NCBI RefSeq assembly: GCF_024228315.1
Contig: NZ_CP100454.1
Span: 2,914,001 to 2,978,000, forward strand
Reading direction: 5' to 3'
Source of the DNA: Halomarina pelagica
GTDB lineage: Archaea > Halobacteriota > Halobacteria > Halobacteriales > Haloarculaceae
DNA: 64,000 nucleotides
Shown: positions 45,409-54,282 of the stretch, in pieces
How the letters are laid out: the number at the start of each line of letters is the position of its first letter
Position numbering within the stretch: position 1 is the stretch's first letter
The notes under the pieces: generated by a model
Seen by the model: only the letters and a program-made list of their open reading frames with translations
The model's database searches: none
What the model was told of the DNA's origin: nothing
Position numbers and translations under genes: made by a program

Positions 45409-46161
45409 CTAGTAGTCGGCGAGAGCGTCGCGGATGCGTGGGAGTGCCTCGGTCGCGTCCGCGCGGAAATCGTACTCGGCCCGCCCCGAGAGGGCGGTGC
45501 GCTCCCGATTGACGACGACGAGCGTCGCGCCGCGCCCGGCGGCCTCGCGCGGCAGACTGGCGGCCGGTTCGACCGACAGCGACGACCCCACGACGAGGAC
45601 GGCGTCGGCGCGCTGGGCCATCGCGTGGGCCCGGTACCAGGCGTAGTCGGGCAGTCGCTCCCCGAAGAGCACCACGTCGGGCTTCAGGAGGCCGTCGCAG
45701 CGCCGACAGCGCGGCGGGAGGTCGGCGGCGCGGGACCGCACCGCGTCCAGGTCGTCGGTCCCCCCGCAGTCGGTGCAGACGACCCGCTCGCCGTTGCCGT
45801 GGAGTTCGACGACGCGGTCGCTCCCGGCCGCCTGGTGGAGGCCGTCGACGTTCTGGGTGATCACGCCCCCGATGTGGCCCTCGCGTTCGAGCGCCGCGAG
45901 CGCCTCGTGGGCGCGGTTCGGCTCGCGCCCCTCCCCGTACAGTTCCTCGACGAGGGCGAGGCGGTCGTCCCAGAACCCCTCCGGGTCGGCCTCGAAGCGG
46001 CTGATGTGGAAGTCCTCCGGGTCGTAGCGCGTCCAGACGCCGTCCGATCCGCGGAAGTCGGGGATACCGGAGGCGGTGCTCACCCCCGCGCCCGTCATCG
46101 CGACCGCGCGCTCCGCGTCGCCGAGCGCGCCCGCCGCGAACCGGAGTTCGTCCTCGTCCAT
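45409..46161 (-). CDS. SIR2-family NAD-dependent protein deacetylase (sirtuin)
   Basis: A 250-residue sirtuin: AVAMTGAGVSTASGIPDFRG (about 18-37, NAD-binding), ITQNVDGLHQAAGSDRVVELHGNG with the catalytic His near 122, zinc cysteines in CTDCGG and CRRCDG, and VVGSSLSVEPAASLP near 200. All hallmark residues are present. It removes acyl groups from lysines using NAD, giving O-acetyl-ADP-ribose; a macro-domain protein at 35806 could process that product. An acyl-CoA-rich region on both sides suggests control of metabolic enzymes. Confidence 0.92.
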   Translation of the reverse strand: MDEDELRFAAGALGDAERAVAMTGAGVSTASGIPDFRGSDGVWTRYDPEDFHISRFEADPEGFWDDRLALVEELYGEGREPNRAHEALAALEREGHIGGVITQNVDGLHQAAGSDRVVELHGNGERVVCTDCGGTDDLDAVRSRAADLPPRCRRCDGLLKPDVVLFGERLPDYAWYRAHAMAQRADAVLVVGSSLSVEPAASLPREAAGRGATLVVVNRERTALSGRAEYDFRADATEALPRIRDALADY

Positions 46162-46288
46162 GTGCGCGCAAGGGGACGCGGCCGCAAAAGGGCGCGGGCG
46201 GACCTCGAATCGACGAACAGTCGCGGGGACGGGCGGGCGTCGAGCGACGCGAGCGTCGCCTCCGTGTGCGAGAAGGTGGGAGGCCCTC

Positions 46289-47497
46289 TCAGAACTCGGG
46301 GAGGTTCGCCAGTTCGCCCTCCGCTACCTCCTCGAAGGCGTCGCGGGCGATGACGCGCTTGTGGACCTCGTCCGCGCCGTCGACGAGGCGGAACGCGCGA
46401 ACCGCCTGGTAGAAGTCGGAGATCGGGAGGTCGCGGCTGATGCCCGCGCCGCCGCAGGCCTGCAGGGAGAAGTCGATGGTCTCCTGTGCGGCGTTCGCCG
46501 CGAACACCTTGCACATCGAGACGGGGACGCGCGCCTCGCCGCCCTCGGTGATCTCGCGGGCGGCGTGGCGGACCATCGTCCGTGTCGCGTGTAGCCGCGT
46601 CTCGTAGTCGGCCACCTCGAACCGGAGAGACTGCTTCTCGTCGAGCGTCGAGCCGAACGCCTCGCGGTCGGCCATGTACGCCTTCGCGATGTCGAGCGCG
46701 CGGGTCGCCATGCCGGTGAAGCGCATGCAGTGGGTCAGGCGGGCGGGACCGAGGCGCTGCTGGGCGTGCGTGAACCCCTCGTTTAGCTCCCCGAGCAGGT
46801 TCTCCTCGGGGATCCGCACGCCGTCGTACTCGATCTCGGCGTGGCTCTCGTGGATGAGGCCCTGTCCGAGGTGGGGGATGTCGCGGACGACGTTCACGCC
46901 GTCGGCGTCGGCAGGGACGAGGAAGAGCGACGTCCCGGCGTAGGGGTGGGCGTCCATGTCGGTGCGCGCCATCACGATCAGCACGTCGGCCTCGCTCCCC
47001 TGCGTCGTCCACCACTTGTGGCCGTCGATCACCCACTCGTCGCCGTCCTTCTCCGCCCTCGTGCGCATCATCTTCGGGTCCGACCCCGCCCCCTGCTTGG
47101 GTTCGGTCATCGAGAACGCGGAGACGAGATCGCCCGCCACGAGCGGCCGCAGGTACTCCTCCTTCTGTTCCTCGGTGCCGACGAGTTCGATGGTGTGCAT
47201 GTTCCCCTCGTCGGGCGCGTCGACGCGCATCGCGGGCGCGCCGAGGATCGACCGGCCGGCCTCCTCGAACAGCGGGAGCACGTCGCGGAAGGCGACGCCC
47301 ATCCCGCCCCACTCCTCGCCGATCTGCGGGCAGTAGACGCCGTACTCGTGGGCCGCCTCGCGCAGGTCGGCGACGACCGAGTCGGGGACCGACCCCTCGC
47401 GCTGGTACTCGCGTTCGGTCGGGACGACGACCTCGTTCATGAACTCGCGGGCGCGGTCTCTCAGTTCCAGGGCCTCCGATGAGTCGTGATACTCCAT
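46289..47497 (-). CDS. Acyl-CoA dehydrogenase, second copy
   Basis: A 402-residue acyl-CoA dehydrogenase: MEYHDSSEALELRDRAREFM start, FSMTEPKQGAGSDPKMMRTRA, WVIDGHKWWTTQGSEADVLIV and FGSTLDEKQSLRFEVADYETRLH. The C-terminus CGGAGISRDLPISDFYQAVRAFRLVDGADEVHKRVIARDAFEE fits the ACAD10/11-like branch. The APH-like kinase gene, divergent at 47630, is the usual partner of ACAD10/11, which in animals are fused kinase-dehydrogenases that handle 4-hydroxy acids. The TATA-like catttacaat lies upstream. Confidence 0.9.
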   Translation of the reverse strand: MEYHDSSEALELRDRAREFMNEVVVPTEREYQREGSVPDSVVADLREAAHEYGVYCPQIGEEWGGMGVAFRDVLPLFEEAGRSILGAPAMRVDAPDEGNMHTIELVGTEEQKEEYLRPLVAGDLVSAFSMTEPKQGAGSDPKMMRTRAEKDGDEWVIDGHKWWTTQGSEADVLIVMARTDMDAHPYAGTSLFLVPADADGVNVVRDIPHLGQGLIHESHAEIEYDGVRIPEENLLGELNEGFTHAQQRLGPARLTHCMRFTGMATRALDIAKAYMADREAFGSTLDEKQSLRFEVADYETRLHATRTMVRHAAREITEGGEARVPVSMCKVFAANAAQETIDFSLQACGGAGISRDLPISDFYQAVRAFRLVDGADEVHKRVIARDAFEEVAEGELANLPEF

Positions 47498-47616
47498 ACC
47501 ATCTCCTACGAGTACACCATTGTAAATGGATAGGTCGATTCTCACCGAACGATGTACGACGGAAGCGGTGCGGGCGCAAACTTATTCGTACTCGCACCGC
47601 GAGTGCGTGAACAATG

Positions 47617-47622
47617 GGAGGT
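47617..47622 (+). promoter_or_regulatory. Shine-Dalgarno site deciding a GTG start
   Basis: GGAGGT ends seven bases before the GTG at 47630. Most host genes here lack such a site, so it decides in favour of 47630 over codons 26 further upstream. A TATA-like cttattcg at 47581-47588 is consistent with a short leader. Confidence 0.55.
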
Positions 47623-47629
47623 ACGACAC

Positions 47630-48721
47630 GTGAGCGAGGGTAGCGAGGGTAGCGAGGACTACTTCGAGCGCATCGTCGACCCCGACCGGCTGGCCGACTA
47701 CCTCGAGGCGGAACTCGGCCCTGCAGCGGAGTTCCACGTCGAGCACCACAAGGAGGGCCACTCGAACGAGACGCTGTTCGTCACGTGGGGCGACCGCGAC
47801 CTCGTCATCAGGCGGCCGCCGCCGGGGGAGATCGCGGAGAACGCCCACGACGTGCTCCGCGAGCACCGCGTCGTCGACGCGCTCCAGGGGACCGACGTAC
47901 CGCTCCCGCGGACGGTCCTCGCGTGCGACGACCACGCGATCGTGGGGAGCGACTTCTACGTCATGGAGCGCGTCGAGGGCGACGTCTTCCGGGGGAGCGA
48001 ACCCGACCGGTTCGCGACGCCCGACGCTCGGCGGCGGGTGGGCGAGGAACTCGTCGACACGCTCGCGATCGTCCACGAGGTGGACTACGAGGCGGTCGGC
48101 CTCGACGACCTCGGCTACCCGCCGGGGTTCACCGAGCGACAGGTCAGGCGCTGGTCGGAACAGCTCATGTGGGCGTTCGACGTCACCGCCGAGGAGCGCG
48201 AGGTCCCCGAACTCTACGGCGTGATGGAGTGGCTCTCCGACAACGTCCCCGACGACCCGCCCGCCACGCTCGTCCACGGCGACTACAAGCTCGACAACGT
48301 CATGTACGGTCCCGGTTCCGACCCGGAGATCGTCGCCGTCTTCGACTGGGAGATGAGCACGCTGGGCGACCCCCTCACCGACCTGGGCTGGATGCTCTCC
48401 TACTGGTGGGACGAGGGCGACCCCGCCCCGCCCGCGGCCACCGACACGCTCACCTCGACGTTCATGACCCGCGAGGGCTACCCGACCCGCCGCGACCTCG
48501 TCGAGCGCTACGAGGCGCGGACCGGGATCGCCTACGGCGAGGAGGAGGACCGATTCTACCGCACGCTCGCGGTCTACAAGCTCGCCGGGCTCGGCGAGAT
48601 GTTCTTCCGGCGCTACCTGGAGGGTAACTCCGACGACCCGATGTACCCGAAGATGCGCGAGGGCGTCCCGCAACTGGCCGCGCGCGCCCGGCGCATCATC
48701 GACGGCGAGGAACCGCTCTGA
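47630..48721 (+). CDS. APH-family phosphotransferase (ACAD10/11 kinase-like)
   Basis: A 363-residue aminoglycoside-phosphotransferase-fold kinase. It has EGHSNETLFVTWGDRDLVIRRPP (glycine-rich strand and ATP-binding residues, about 35-57), the catalytic loop VHGDYKLDNVM near 221-231, the metal Asp in VFDWEMSTLGDPLTDLGW near 242-259, and LAGLGEMFFRRYL. In the ACAD10/11 system this kinase phosphorylates 4-hydroxyacyl-CoA before elimination. The divergent acyl-CoA dehydrogenase supports that role here. Start GTG is chosen from the Shine-Dalgarno site. Confidence 0.85.
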   Translation: MSEGSEGSEDYFERIVDPDRLADYLEAELGPAAEFHVEHHKEGHSNETLFVTWGDRDLVIRRPPPGEIAENAHDVLREHRVVDALQGTDVPLPRTVLACDDHAIVGSDFYVMERVEGDVFRGSEPDRFATPDARRRVGEELVDTLAIVHEVDYEAVGLDDLGYPPGFTERQVRRWSEQLMWAFDVTAEEREVPELYGVMEWLSDNVPDDPPATLVHGDYKLDNVMYGPGSDPEIVAVFDWEMSTLGDPLTDLGWMLSYWWDEGDPAPPAATDTLTSTFMTREGYPTRRDLVERYEARTGIAYGEEEDRFYRTLAVYKLAGLGEMFFRRYLEGNSDDPMYPKMREGVPQLAARARRIIDGEEPL

Positions 48722-48782
48722 TCCGTCGGCGCGCACCCGACGGCACTCGCAATTTAAGCCGATCGACGTTGGACCGTGATCC

Positions 48783-50411
48783 ATGGCGGCTCTCGACTGG
48801 TACTGGCTCCTGATCCAGCGGCTCGCCCTCCTCGTCGCCGCGCTCGCCTCGCTGCTCGCGCTCCGCGCGCTGAGCGACGGCGACCCGATGCGCTCGGTCA
48901 GACGACGGCTCCTCCTCGGCGTCCCGTGGGGGACGCTCACCGCCACGGGGGTCGTGGCCGCGGTCTACCTGTTCGTCCAGAACGGCCTCGCTCACCCCTA
49001 CGCGCCGACCGTCATCCCGTACCGTTCTTGGTCGTACTTCTACCCGGTTGGCGTGCTCGTCTCGCCGTTCGCCCACGCGAGCTTCGGCCACCTGTTCGGC
49101 AACCTCGTCGCGACGCTGACGCTCGGATCGCTCGCGGAGTACGCGTGGGGGCACTTCCCCCGCGAACGCGGCGCGCAGGCGTTCTCCGATCTCCGGACGA
49201 ACCCGGTCGCCCGGATCGGCGCGTTCGTCGCCGCGAGCCTCCTGGTCGGCGTCCTCACGGGCGTCTTCGCGCTCGGGCCCTCGGTGGGTTTCTCGGGGGT
49301 CATCTTCGCCTTCGCCGGGTTCGCGCTGCTTCGCTATCCAATCGGGACGCTCGTGGCGCTGCTGGTCGGCGACCTCCTCTCGCTCGGGTACAACGCGCTC
49401 CGAACGCCCGCGTTCACGCAGGCGGGCCACGCCGCCTACGTCACGCCCTGGTGGGCCGACATCGCCATCCAGGGACACGCGTTCGGGCTGTTCGTCGGCG
49501 CGCTGCTCGGAGCGCTCCTGTTCGACCGGCGCGACGAGCGCCCCCCCGCCGCCCGCGTCTGGCTCGGGGCGCTCCTGTTCGTCGTCGCCCAGGGGCTCTG
49601 GGCGGTCTACCTCCCGCGCGGGGGCGGGGAGTACACGCTCTATCGCGCCGTCGGCGTGGCGCTCGGGTTCGCCATCGCCCTCCTGCTCACGGGCGCGGCG
49701 CGGGCGACCGATCGAACGGTCGTAGAGCGGATCGACCTCTCCTCGCGCGAACTGTCGTTCGGGTTCGTGCTGGCGGTCGTGCTGGCGCTCGCGGTCGTCG
49801 CCGTCCCGTTCAACCTCTTCGTCGTCGCGGACGCGGAGGCGGGGGTCGCGGGCGACAACAGCCTCTCGGTGGGCGACTACACCGTCTTCTACGCCGAGAG
49901 CGTCCCCAACCAGTACGTCTCCGCGGTCGACGTCCCCGCCTTCAGGGAACGGACGGCCGTGAACGCGAGCGGCGTCATCGTCGTCAGTCCGGAGCGCAAC
50001 ATCTGGTGGGAGGTCGTCTCCGACGACCGCCTCGCCTACGACGGCACCCAGGAGATCTACGTCGGCGGCCTCGGCTGGCGCGAGGCGATCACCGTCGATC
50101 GCACCGCGTGGGACGCGGTCGGCAACGAGACGACCTACACCGTCCACCTCGAACACGGTGATCGGCGGAAACTGGTGTACGTCGGCGAGTCGGTCCGCGC
50201 CGAACCGACCGTGGAGGGGCGGAACGTCACGATCTTCCCCGGCGACCCGTTCACCCTCGTCGTCACGAGCGACGGCCGGACCCTCGGCTCCGCGCCGATT
50301 CCGGAGAAGAACGCCACGACGAGCGTCGGGAACCTCACCTTCGTCCGCGAGGAGGACCGGATCTACGCGACGGCCGACGACTCTCGAGTCCGGGTGGCGA
50401 CGAAGGGGTGA
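48783..50411 (+). CDS. Rhomboid-family intramembrane serine protease with extracytoplasmic domain
   Basis: A 542-residue protein. The first 360 residues carry about nine membrane spans with rhomboid motifs: SPFAHASFGHLFGNLVA (about 98-114), the catalytic Ser in GFSGVIFAFAG (about 170) and the catalytic His in IQGHAFGLFVGALLG (about 240). After the last span a 180-residue soluble domain follows, with no cysteine motif, likely outside the cell. Rhomboids cut membrane proteins within the bilayer. The TATA-like aatttaagcc (48751-48760) is 23-32 bases upstream. The fused domain may recruit substrates; that is inference. Confidence 0.88.
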   Translation: MAALDWYWLLIQRLALLVAALASLLALRALSDGDPMRSVRRRLLLGVPWGTLTATGVVAAVYLFVQNGLAHPYAPTVIPYRSWSYFYPVGVLVSPFAHASFGHLFGNLVATLTLGSLAEYAWGHFPRERGAQAFSDLRTNPVARIGAFVAASLLVGVLTGVFALGPSVGFSGVIFAFAGFALLRYPIGTLVALLVGDLLSLGYNALRTPAFTQAGHAAYVTPWWADIAIQGHAFGLFVGALLGALLFDRRDERPPAARVWLGALLFVVAQGLWAVYLPRGGGEYTLYRAVGVALGFAIALLLTGAARATDRTVVERIDLSSRELSFGFVLAVVLALAVVAVPFNLFVVADAEAGVAGDNSLSVGDYTVFYAESVPNQYVSAVDVPAFRERTAVNASGVIVVSPERNIWWEVVSDDRLAYDGTQEIYVGGLGWREAITVDRTAWDAVGNETTYTVHLEHGDRRKLVYVGESVRAEPTVEGRNVTIFPGDPFTLVVTSDGRTLGSAPIPEKNATTSVGNLTFVREEDRIYATADDSRVRVATKG

Positions 50412-50489
50412 GCGCCCAGTTGGCGCGCGACGACGGGCTTGCGACGGTCGCACCCCCAGAATACGTGTGCGTCGGGGCAGGGAGCGCAA

Positions 50490-50682
50490 CGATCGCGGGC
50501 AGTACGTCGGGACGTTCACGGCGGCCTGGGAGGCGTTTCGGCGCTACGACGATCAGCGAATCTCCTTCGTGGACGCGACGAGCGCGGTACTCGCTCGCGA
50601 GGCGGGGATCCGGTACGTCTTCGGGTACGACTCCGATTTCGCGACGCTCGGGTTCACGCGCGTTCCCGCGACGCGCCGGTGA
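50490..50682 (+). pseudogene. VapC (PIN-domain) toxin C-terminal remnant
   Basis: The frame encodes QYVGTFTAAWEAFRRYDDQ, then RISFVDATSAVLAREAGIRY and FGYDSDFATLGF, the C-terminal half of a PIN domain with two of its acidic residues. The N-terminal DxN half and an antitoxin gene are missing. It lies just behind the rhomboid gene and is a toxin-antitoxin relic. Confidence 0.6.
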
Positions 50683-50721
50683 CGCCGGCGCGCCGATACC
50701 CCCACTTCCGGCCGTCCATCG

Positions 50722-51348
50722 TCACCGCCACTCGATCCGGTAGACCTCCGTCTCGATGGTCCGCCGGGCCTCGCCGTGGAAGTCGAACTGCCGCTCGAGG
50801 TCGAGGGCGGCCGCGAAGGCGTCGGTGACCTCGCCGCCCTCGTCGGCGACGAACGCCTCGACGAATCTCCGACTATTCGCGTTGTGAATCGAGTAGGAGA
50901 CGTCGGCGACCGTCGCGACGGCGGCGAGAAAGGCGCGGTCGGCGTGGCGGTTCCCCCGCTGCGCGCCGAACGGCGGGTTCATCAGGACGGTCGCGGGCCG
51001 CGAGCGGGAGTCGAGGCAGATCGGCGGGCGGGTCGCGTCGGCGAGCACCCACCGGACGCGGTCGTCCGCGTCGAGTCGGACGGCGTTCCCGCGGGCGACG
51101 GCGAGCGCGGTGGGGTCGCGGTCGAGGCCGACCACCCTCCCCGCGCCCGCGAGCGCCGCCCCGATCGCGAGCACTCCCGTCCCGCACCCGAGGTCGAGGA
51201 CCGTCCCCTCCAGGTCGCCCCGCAGGGACGCGAGGTGGACGAGGTGGGCGGCGACGTCAGCGGGCGTGGGGTACTGCTCCCACTCGACGCGCGGGTCGTC
51301 GAACCCCGCGACCGATTCGAGCGCGCGTTCGAGCGTGCGTCGCGCCAT
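50722..51348 (-). CDS. METTL5-like rRNA adenine/guanine N-methyltransferase
   Basis: A 208-residue class I methyltransferase: EQYPTPADVAAHLVHLA before the SAM loop TVLDLGCGTGVLAIGAALAGA (about 52-72), the acidic strand VVGLDRDPTAL, and the catalytic NPPFGAQRGNRHADRAFL near 125, whose NPPFG form is that of archaeal/eukaryal METTL5. METTL5 makes m6A in small-subunit rRNA. Start 51348 is preferred because an A/T-richer box lies roughly 25-30 bases upstream and the added N-terminal residues are low complexity. Confidence 0.85.
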   Translation of the reverse strand: MARRTLERALESVAGFDDPRVEWEQYPTPADVAAHLVHLASLRGDLEGTVLDLGCGTGVLAIGAALAGAGRVVGLDRDPTALAVARGNAVRLDADDRVRWVLADATRPPICLDSRSRPATVLMNPPFGAQRGNRHADRAFLAAVATVADVSYSIHNANSRRFVEAFVADEGGEVTDAFAAALDLERQFDFHGEARRTIETEVYRIEWR

Positions 51349-51502
51349 GTCGGTCGGGACGGCGCGCGCTCGAACAAGAGTTTCTATCCGACCATCCGTT
51401 TCCATCCGCCCGTCCTCCCTCTCCATCCCTCCGTCCACTCCTCACCACCCGTCCGCCCCCTCCCGCGGATAGATTCATCACCCCTCGTACCTATCGGGTA
51501 TC

Positions 51503-51673
51503 ATGACCTGTCCGCGGTGCGACTCGACGCTCGAACGATACGCCCTCGACGGGGAGACGGCGCTGGCCTGTCGAGCCTGCGGCTACCTGGGCGTGACGGT
51601 GAACCACGAGAGCGAGCGACGGAAGTCAGAGAGCTGGGAGGCGGCGCTCGCGCGCTTCCGTGGAGAGAGTTAG
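51503..51673 (+). CDS. Small zinc-ribbon protein
   Basis: A 56-residue protein with MTCPRCDSTLERY at the start and ACRACGYLGV at about residues 23-32: two CxxC pairs forming one zinc ribbon, followed by a charged helix. It is similar in plan to transcription-factor-type zinc ribbons. It ends four bases before the convergent salactin fragment. No function can be assigned. Confidence 0.7.
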   Translation: MTCPRCDSTLERYALDGETALACRACGYLGVTVNHESERRKSESWEAALARFRGES

Positions 51674-51677
51674 TCGG

Positions 51678-52482
51678 TTAGTTCTCCGCCGAGGCGGCTT
51701 CCTCCTCCGCGTCCGCGCTTCCTTCGGATTCGCCGTCCGAGACGGACCGTTCGACCGCTTCGCTCCGGTTCGGGGAGCCTCCCGCGTCCTCTCCCTCCTC
51801 GCTCCGGGCCGCGACGAGCGCGCCGCGGGCGACGCTGTAGAGCGGTTCGCGCGCGCTGCGCACGTCGCTGATGGAGAACGGGATGTTCGCGTCCTTCAGG
51901 TGGTCCGCGAACAGCGCCTCGAAGCCCCGTGGACTCGACGTGCCGCCCGTGACGACGACGGGCACGTCGAGGCCCTCCTCGATGTCCTCCTCGTCCACCT
52001 CGCGGGTGATGTTCTCGATGACGTAGTCGAGCAGGTTCTCGTAGTAGATGGCGAGCGCGCCCTCGACGCCCCCGACGTCCGTGCGGAAGTCGAGTTCGAA
52101 GTCGTCCTCCTTGATGGAGGTGACCTTGTCGATAGGTTTGCCCGTCGCCTGCGCGGCCTGCTCGTCGATCCAGTCGCCCCCGCGGGCGATGGAGAAGGTC
52201 ATCACGGGCACGGCGTAGTAGGCGAGACAGACGTTCGTCATGCCCGCGCCGAAGCTGATGCCGAGGCCGGTGAAGTTGTTGTCCGCGAGTTCGGAGTAGA
52301 TGACCGCCATCCCCTCGTTGATGGGTTCGGGGTCGTATCCGACGTCCCCGAGGAACGACTCCAGGGTCTTCTGGTGGTAGAGCACCGAGACGTCCGAGTC
52401 GATGGGGTCGGCGGGAACCGAGTAGTGGATGCGCTCGCCCGGTCGCTCCGGTTCGCCCGCCACCTGCTCGATGATGAGCTTC
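51678..52482 (-). pseudogene. Salactin gene, 3' fragment (interrupted by the integrated element)
   Basis: The fragment encodes about 267 residues of an archaeal actin of the salactin type: [21 protein letters not shown], the phosphate-binding [44 protein letters not shown] and [16 protein letters not shown], with a disordered acidic C-tail. The N-terminal 98 residues lie 11.2 kb away at 63676-63969. The frame enters the element at codons AAG-CTC and meets no ATG there; only a GTG a few codons inside could start it. In Halobacterium, salactin forms dynamic filaments from the pole and helps chromosome partitioning. As it stands the gene is split. Confidence 0.9.
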
Positions 52483-52485
52483 TTT
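52471..52485. other. attL: left junction of the integrated element
   Basis: ATGATGA-GCT-TCTTT. The left arm is host (salactin) sequence, the right arm is element. The core shared with attR is GAGCTTC at 52476-52482. Confidence 0.8.
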
Positions 52486-52540
52486 GTGTTTGAATGTAAT
52501 AGAAAATGTCTATACTCTACCCCGAGATAGTCTAACTGCG

Positions 52541-53074
52541 ATGCCAGAACGAAGCCAGATAAACATTCGAATTGCCCCCGAGATGAAAGAGCAGTGGGAG
52601 GCCGCCATCGAGGATCACCCTGAGGCCCGGACGCTCACCGACTTAATCCGAATTAGCGTCACGCACGAGTTATACGACCGCCAAGCAACCGATGAGACGG
52701 TCTCTGACGACCCGAAGCTTGGCGAGATATTAGAGGGCGTCCGATCGATTCAATCCGCTCAGGAAGACCTCACGAGCCGCATAGACCAACTGGAACGAGA
52801 GGTCAAGCACCGACCGGAGGTGACGAACATGGCGGGCCGGATCTACGATCGGCTCCCCGATCTGAAGCCCGGTATAGAAGACTGGAAACTCCATGTCGAG
52901 AGATACCGGCCAGAAGAGTACACGGTGTGGCCGGGGACCGTGGAGGCCCTCGCTGAGGCGCTCGAAGAACCGGAGTATCGTGTCCGAGAGGGTGCGGAGT
53001 ACCTGGCGGAAAACGATATCGACGTTCGCACCGAGACTGTCGGTGGCGAAGAGCGATTCTGGAGGATAGAATGA
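52541..53074 (+). CDS. RHH / coiled-coil / winged-helix DNA-binding regulator
   Basis: A 177-residue protein. Residues 1-45 ([19 protein letters not shown], then [14 protein letters not shown]) look like a ribbon-helix-helix DNA-binding unit. Residues 58-90 form a coiled coil ([19 protein letters not shown]). Residues 115-177 form a winged helix ([21 protein letters not shown], then a wing with [11 protein letters not shown]). It is coupled to the integrase gene by ATGA overlap and lies next to attL, the place for a recombination-directionality or repressor protein. The ATG at 52541 is used because the RHH strand begins there. Confidence 0.75.
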   Translation: MPERSQINIRIAPEMKEQWEAAIEDHPEARTLTDLIRISVTHELYDRQATDETVSDDPKLGEILEGVRSIQSAQEDLTSRIDQLEREVKHRPEVTNMAGRIYDRLPDLKPGIEDWKLHVERYRPEEYTVWPGTVEALAEALEEPEYRVREGAEYLAENDIDVRTETVGGEERFWRIE

Positions 53075-54030
53075 ACGAATACATCGAGGTCTACTTGGAG
53101 TTGGTCAAGGACGACAAGAGCGAGGGGACGTATGCGGTTCGCAAATCGTGTCTGAAGCAGTTTGACGAGTGGATCGAGACTGAAGGATATGACCTGGGAG
53201 AGATATCGGCTCTTGAACTACGGAAGTATTTCAAAAAGCTCCTCGATGAAGGATGCTCTTCGACCTACGTCGTCAGCCACTACAACTCCGTCAGAGGTCT
53301 CTACAATCTCCTGACGAGCAACTCGATCGGCCTTCGAGAGGATCACCCCTTCGATGAGAAGCTCCTCAAGTCGCTACATAATAAGCATAACAAACGGACG
53401 AAGAAGCGCGAGGACGGCAAACCGATCTACCTCTCCGAGGACGACGTTGATATCCTATGTCGGTACGTTCCGAAGCCCAAGCTCCGAAACCGGCTCCTCT
53501 TCCGCTTGATGCTTCACACCGGGGTCCGACAATCAGAGGCCGCGAGGATCAAGTTGGAGAACATGAACCGTGAGAAGCGATCGATCGAGATCCCCACCAG
53601 GAAGATCGAGGGGGAGCCGATTCGAGTCGTGTCCTGGCAACCGAGCTTGGACCTGCTCATGGACCGCTGGATCGACGTAGAGCGTAACGCCTACAACCAC
53701 GCTTCGGAGAGTCCGTATTTGTTCGTCTCCGCTCGCTCTGACCGGATCATAGACGAGTATCCGAACGACATTCTCCGAAAGGCCGCCAAATCCGCCGAGG
53801 AGGATGGCCACGAGTATCTCAACGAAGTGCTCTATCACGATGCCGCGGGGATGCCGCGTTACCGGTACACGGCTCACAGTCTCCGTCACGGATGCGCCTA
53901 CCATCTCCTGAAGGCGGGGACTCACCTTCGAACCATTCAGAAATACCTCGGTCACACCGATGTAGAGCGGACTGAGGTCTACCTCCAACTCACCGACGAC
54001 GACGTACTGGATACGGTTAAGTGGGGCTGA
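53071..54030 (+). CDS. int: Tyrosine recombinase (integrase) of the element
   Basis: A 319-residue XerC/D-type integrase. The N-terminal SAM-like domain is at about 1-95. Catalytic residues are R153 (HTGVRQSEA), probably K178, H269 and R272 (AHSLRHG), H295 (KYLGHTD) and the nucleophile Y304 (TEVYLQL); all are present, so it looks active. It should join and excise the element at the GAGCTTC core in the salactin gene. The attachment site flanks its own operon. One YAGAGRYCTCTR motif lies inside the gene (53293). Confidence 0.92.
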   Translation: MNEYIEVYLELVKDDKSEGTYAVRKSCLKQFDEWIETEGYDLGEISALELRKYFKKLLDEGCSSTYVVSHYNSVRGLYNLLTSNSIGLREDHPFDEKLLKSLHNKHNKRTKKREDGKPIYLSEDDVDILCRYVPKPKLRNRLLFRLMLHTGVRQSEAARIKLENMNREKRSIEIPTRKIEGEPIRVVSWQPSLDLLMDRWIDVERNAYNHASESPYLFVSARSDRIIDEYPNDILRKAAKSAEEDGHEYLNEVLYHDAAGMPRYRYTAHSLRHGCAYHLLKAGTHLRTIQKYLGHTDVERTEVYLQLTDDDVLDTVKWG

Positions 54031-54105
54031 CCCCCTCTCCTCAGAGACCTCTACGATGCTCCTCCGGGGCTAACAGTCAAGTTCTTCGACCCTAATCCTG
54101 GGGCC

Positions 54106-54282
54106 ATGCATCCGAAGCTCCTCAGTATCGCCCTCGGGGTGGCGGTCTTGATCGGTACCGTCCTCGTTGGCTTCCTCTTCGCCGGACCGTATAGCCCGAT
54201 ATTCCATATCGCCGGGATGCTCGCCGCAATCCTCGTCCAACGGATAACCGAACGGCGATTATCGGCCGAAATCGCCACGTAG
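54106..54282 (+). CDS. Two-span mini membrane protein of the element
   Basis: A 58-residue protein with hydrophobic segments at about residues 5-27 (LLSIALGVAVLIGTVLVGF) and 32-45, then a charged tail ITERRLSAEIAT. It follows the integrase by 75 bases on the same strand. It could be a membrane-associated virus-like or superinfection-control protein; there is no family evidence. Its stop overlaps the start of a YAGAGRYCTCTR motif (54281). Confidence 0.55.
   Translation: MHPKLLSIALGVAVLIGTVLVGFLFAGPYSPIFHIAGMLAAILVQRITERRLSAEIAT

Noticed and set aside
52484-52540. An upstream start for the RHH regulator at the left end of the element
   Set aside because: The extra 19 residues do not belong to the RHH fold, and the ATG at 52541 begins directly at its strand.
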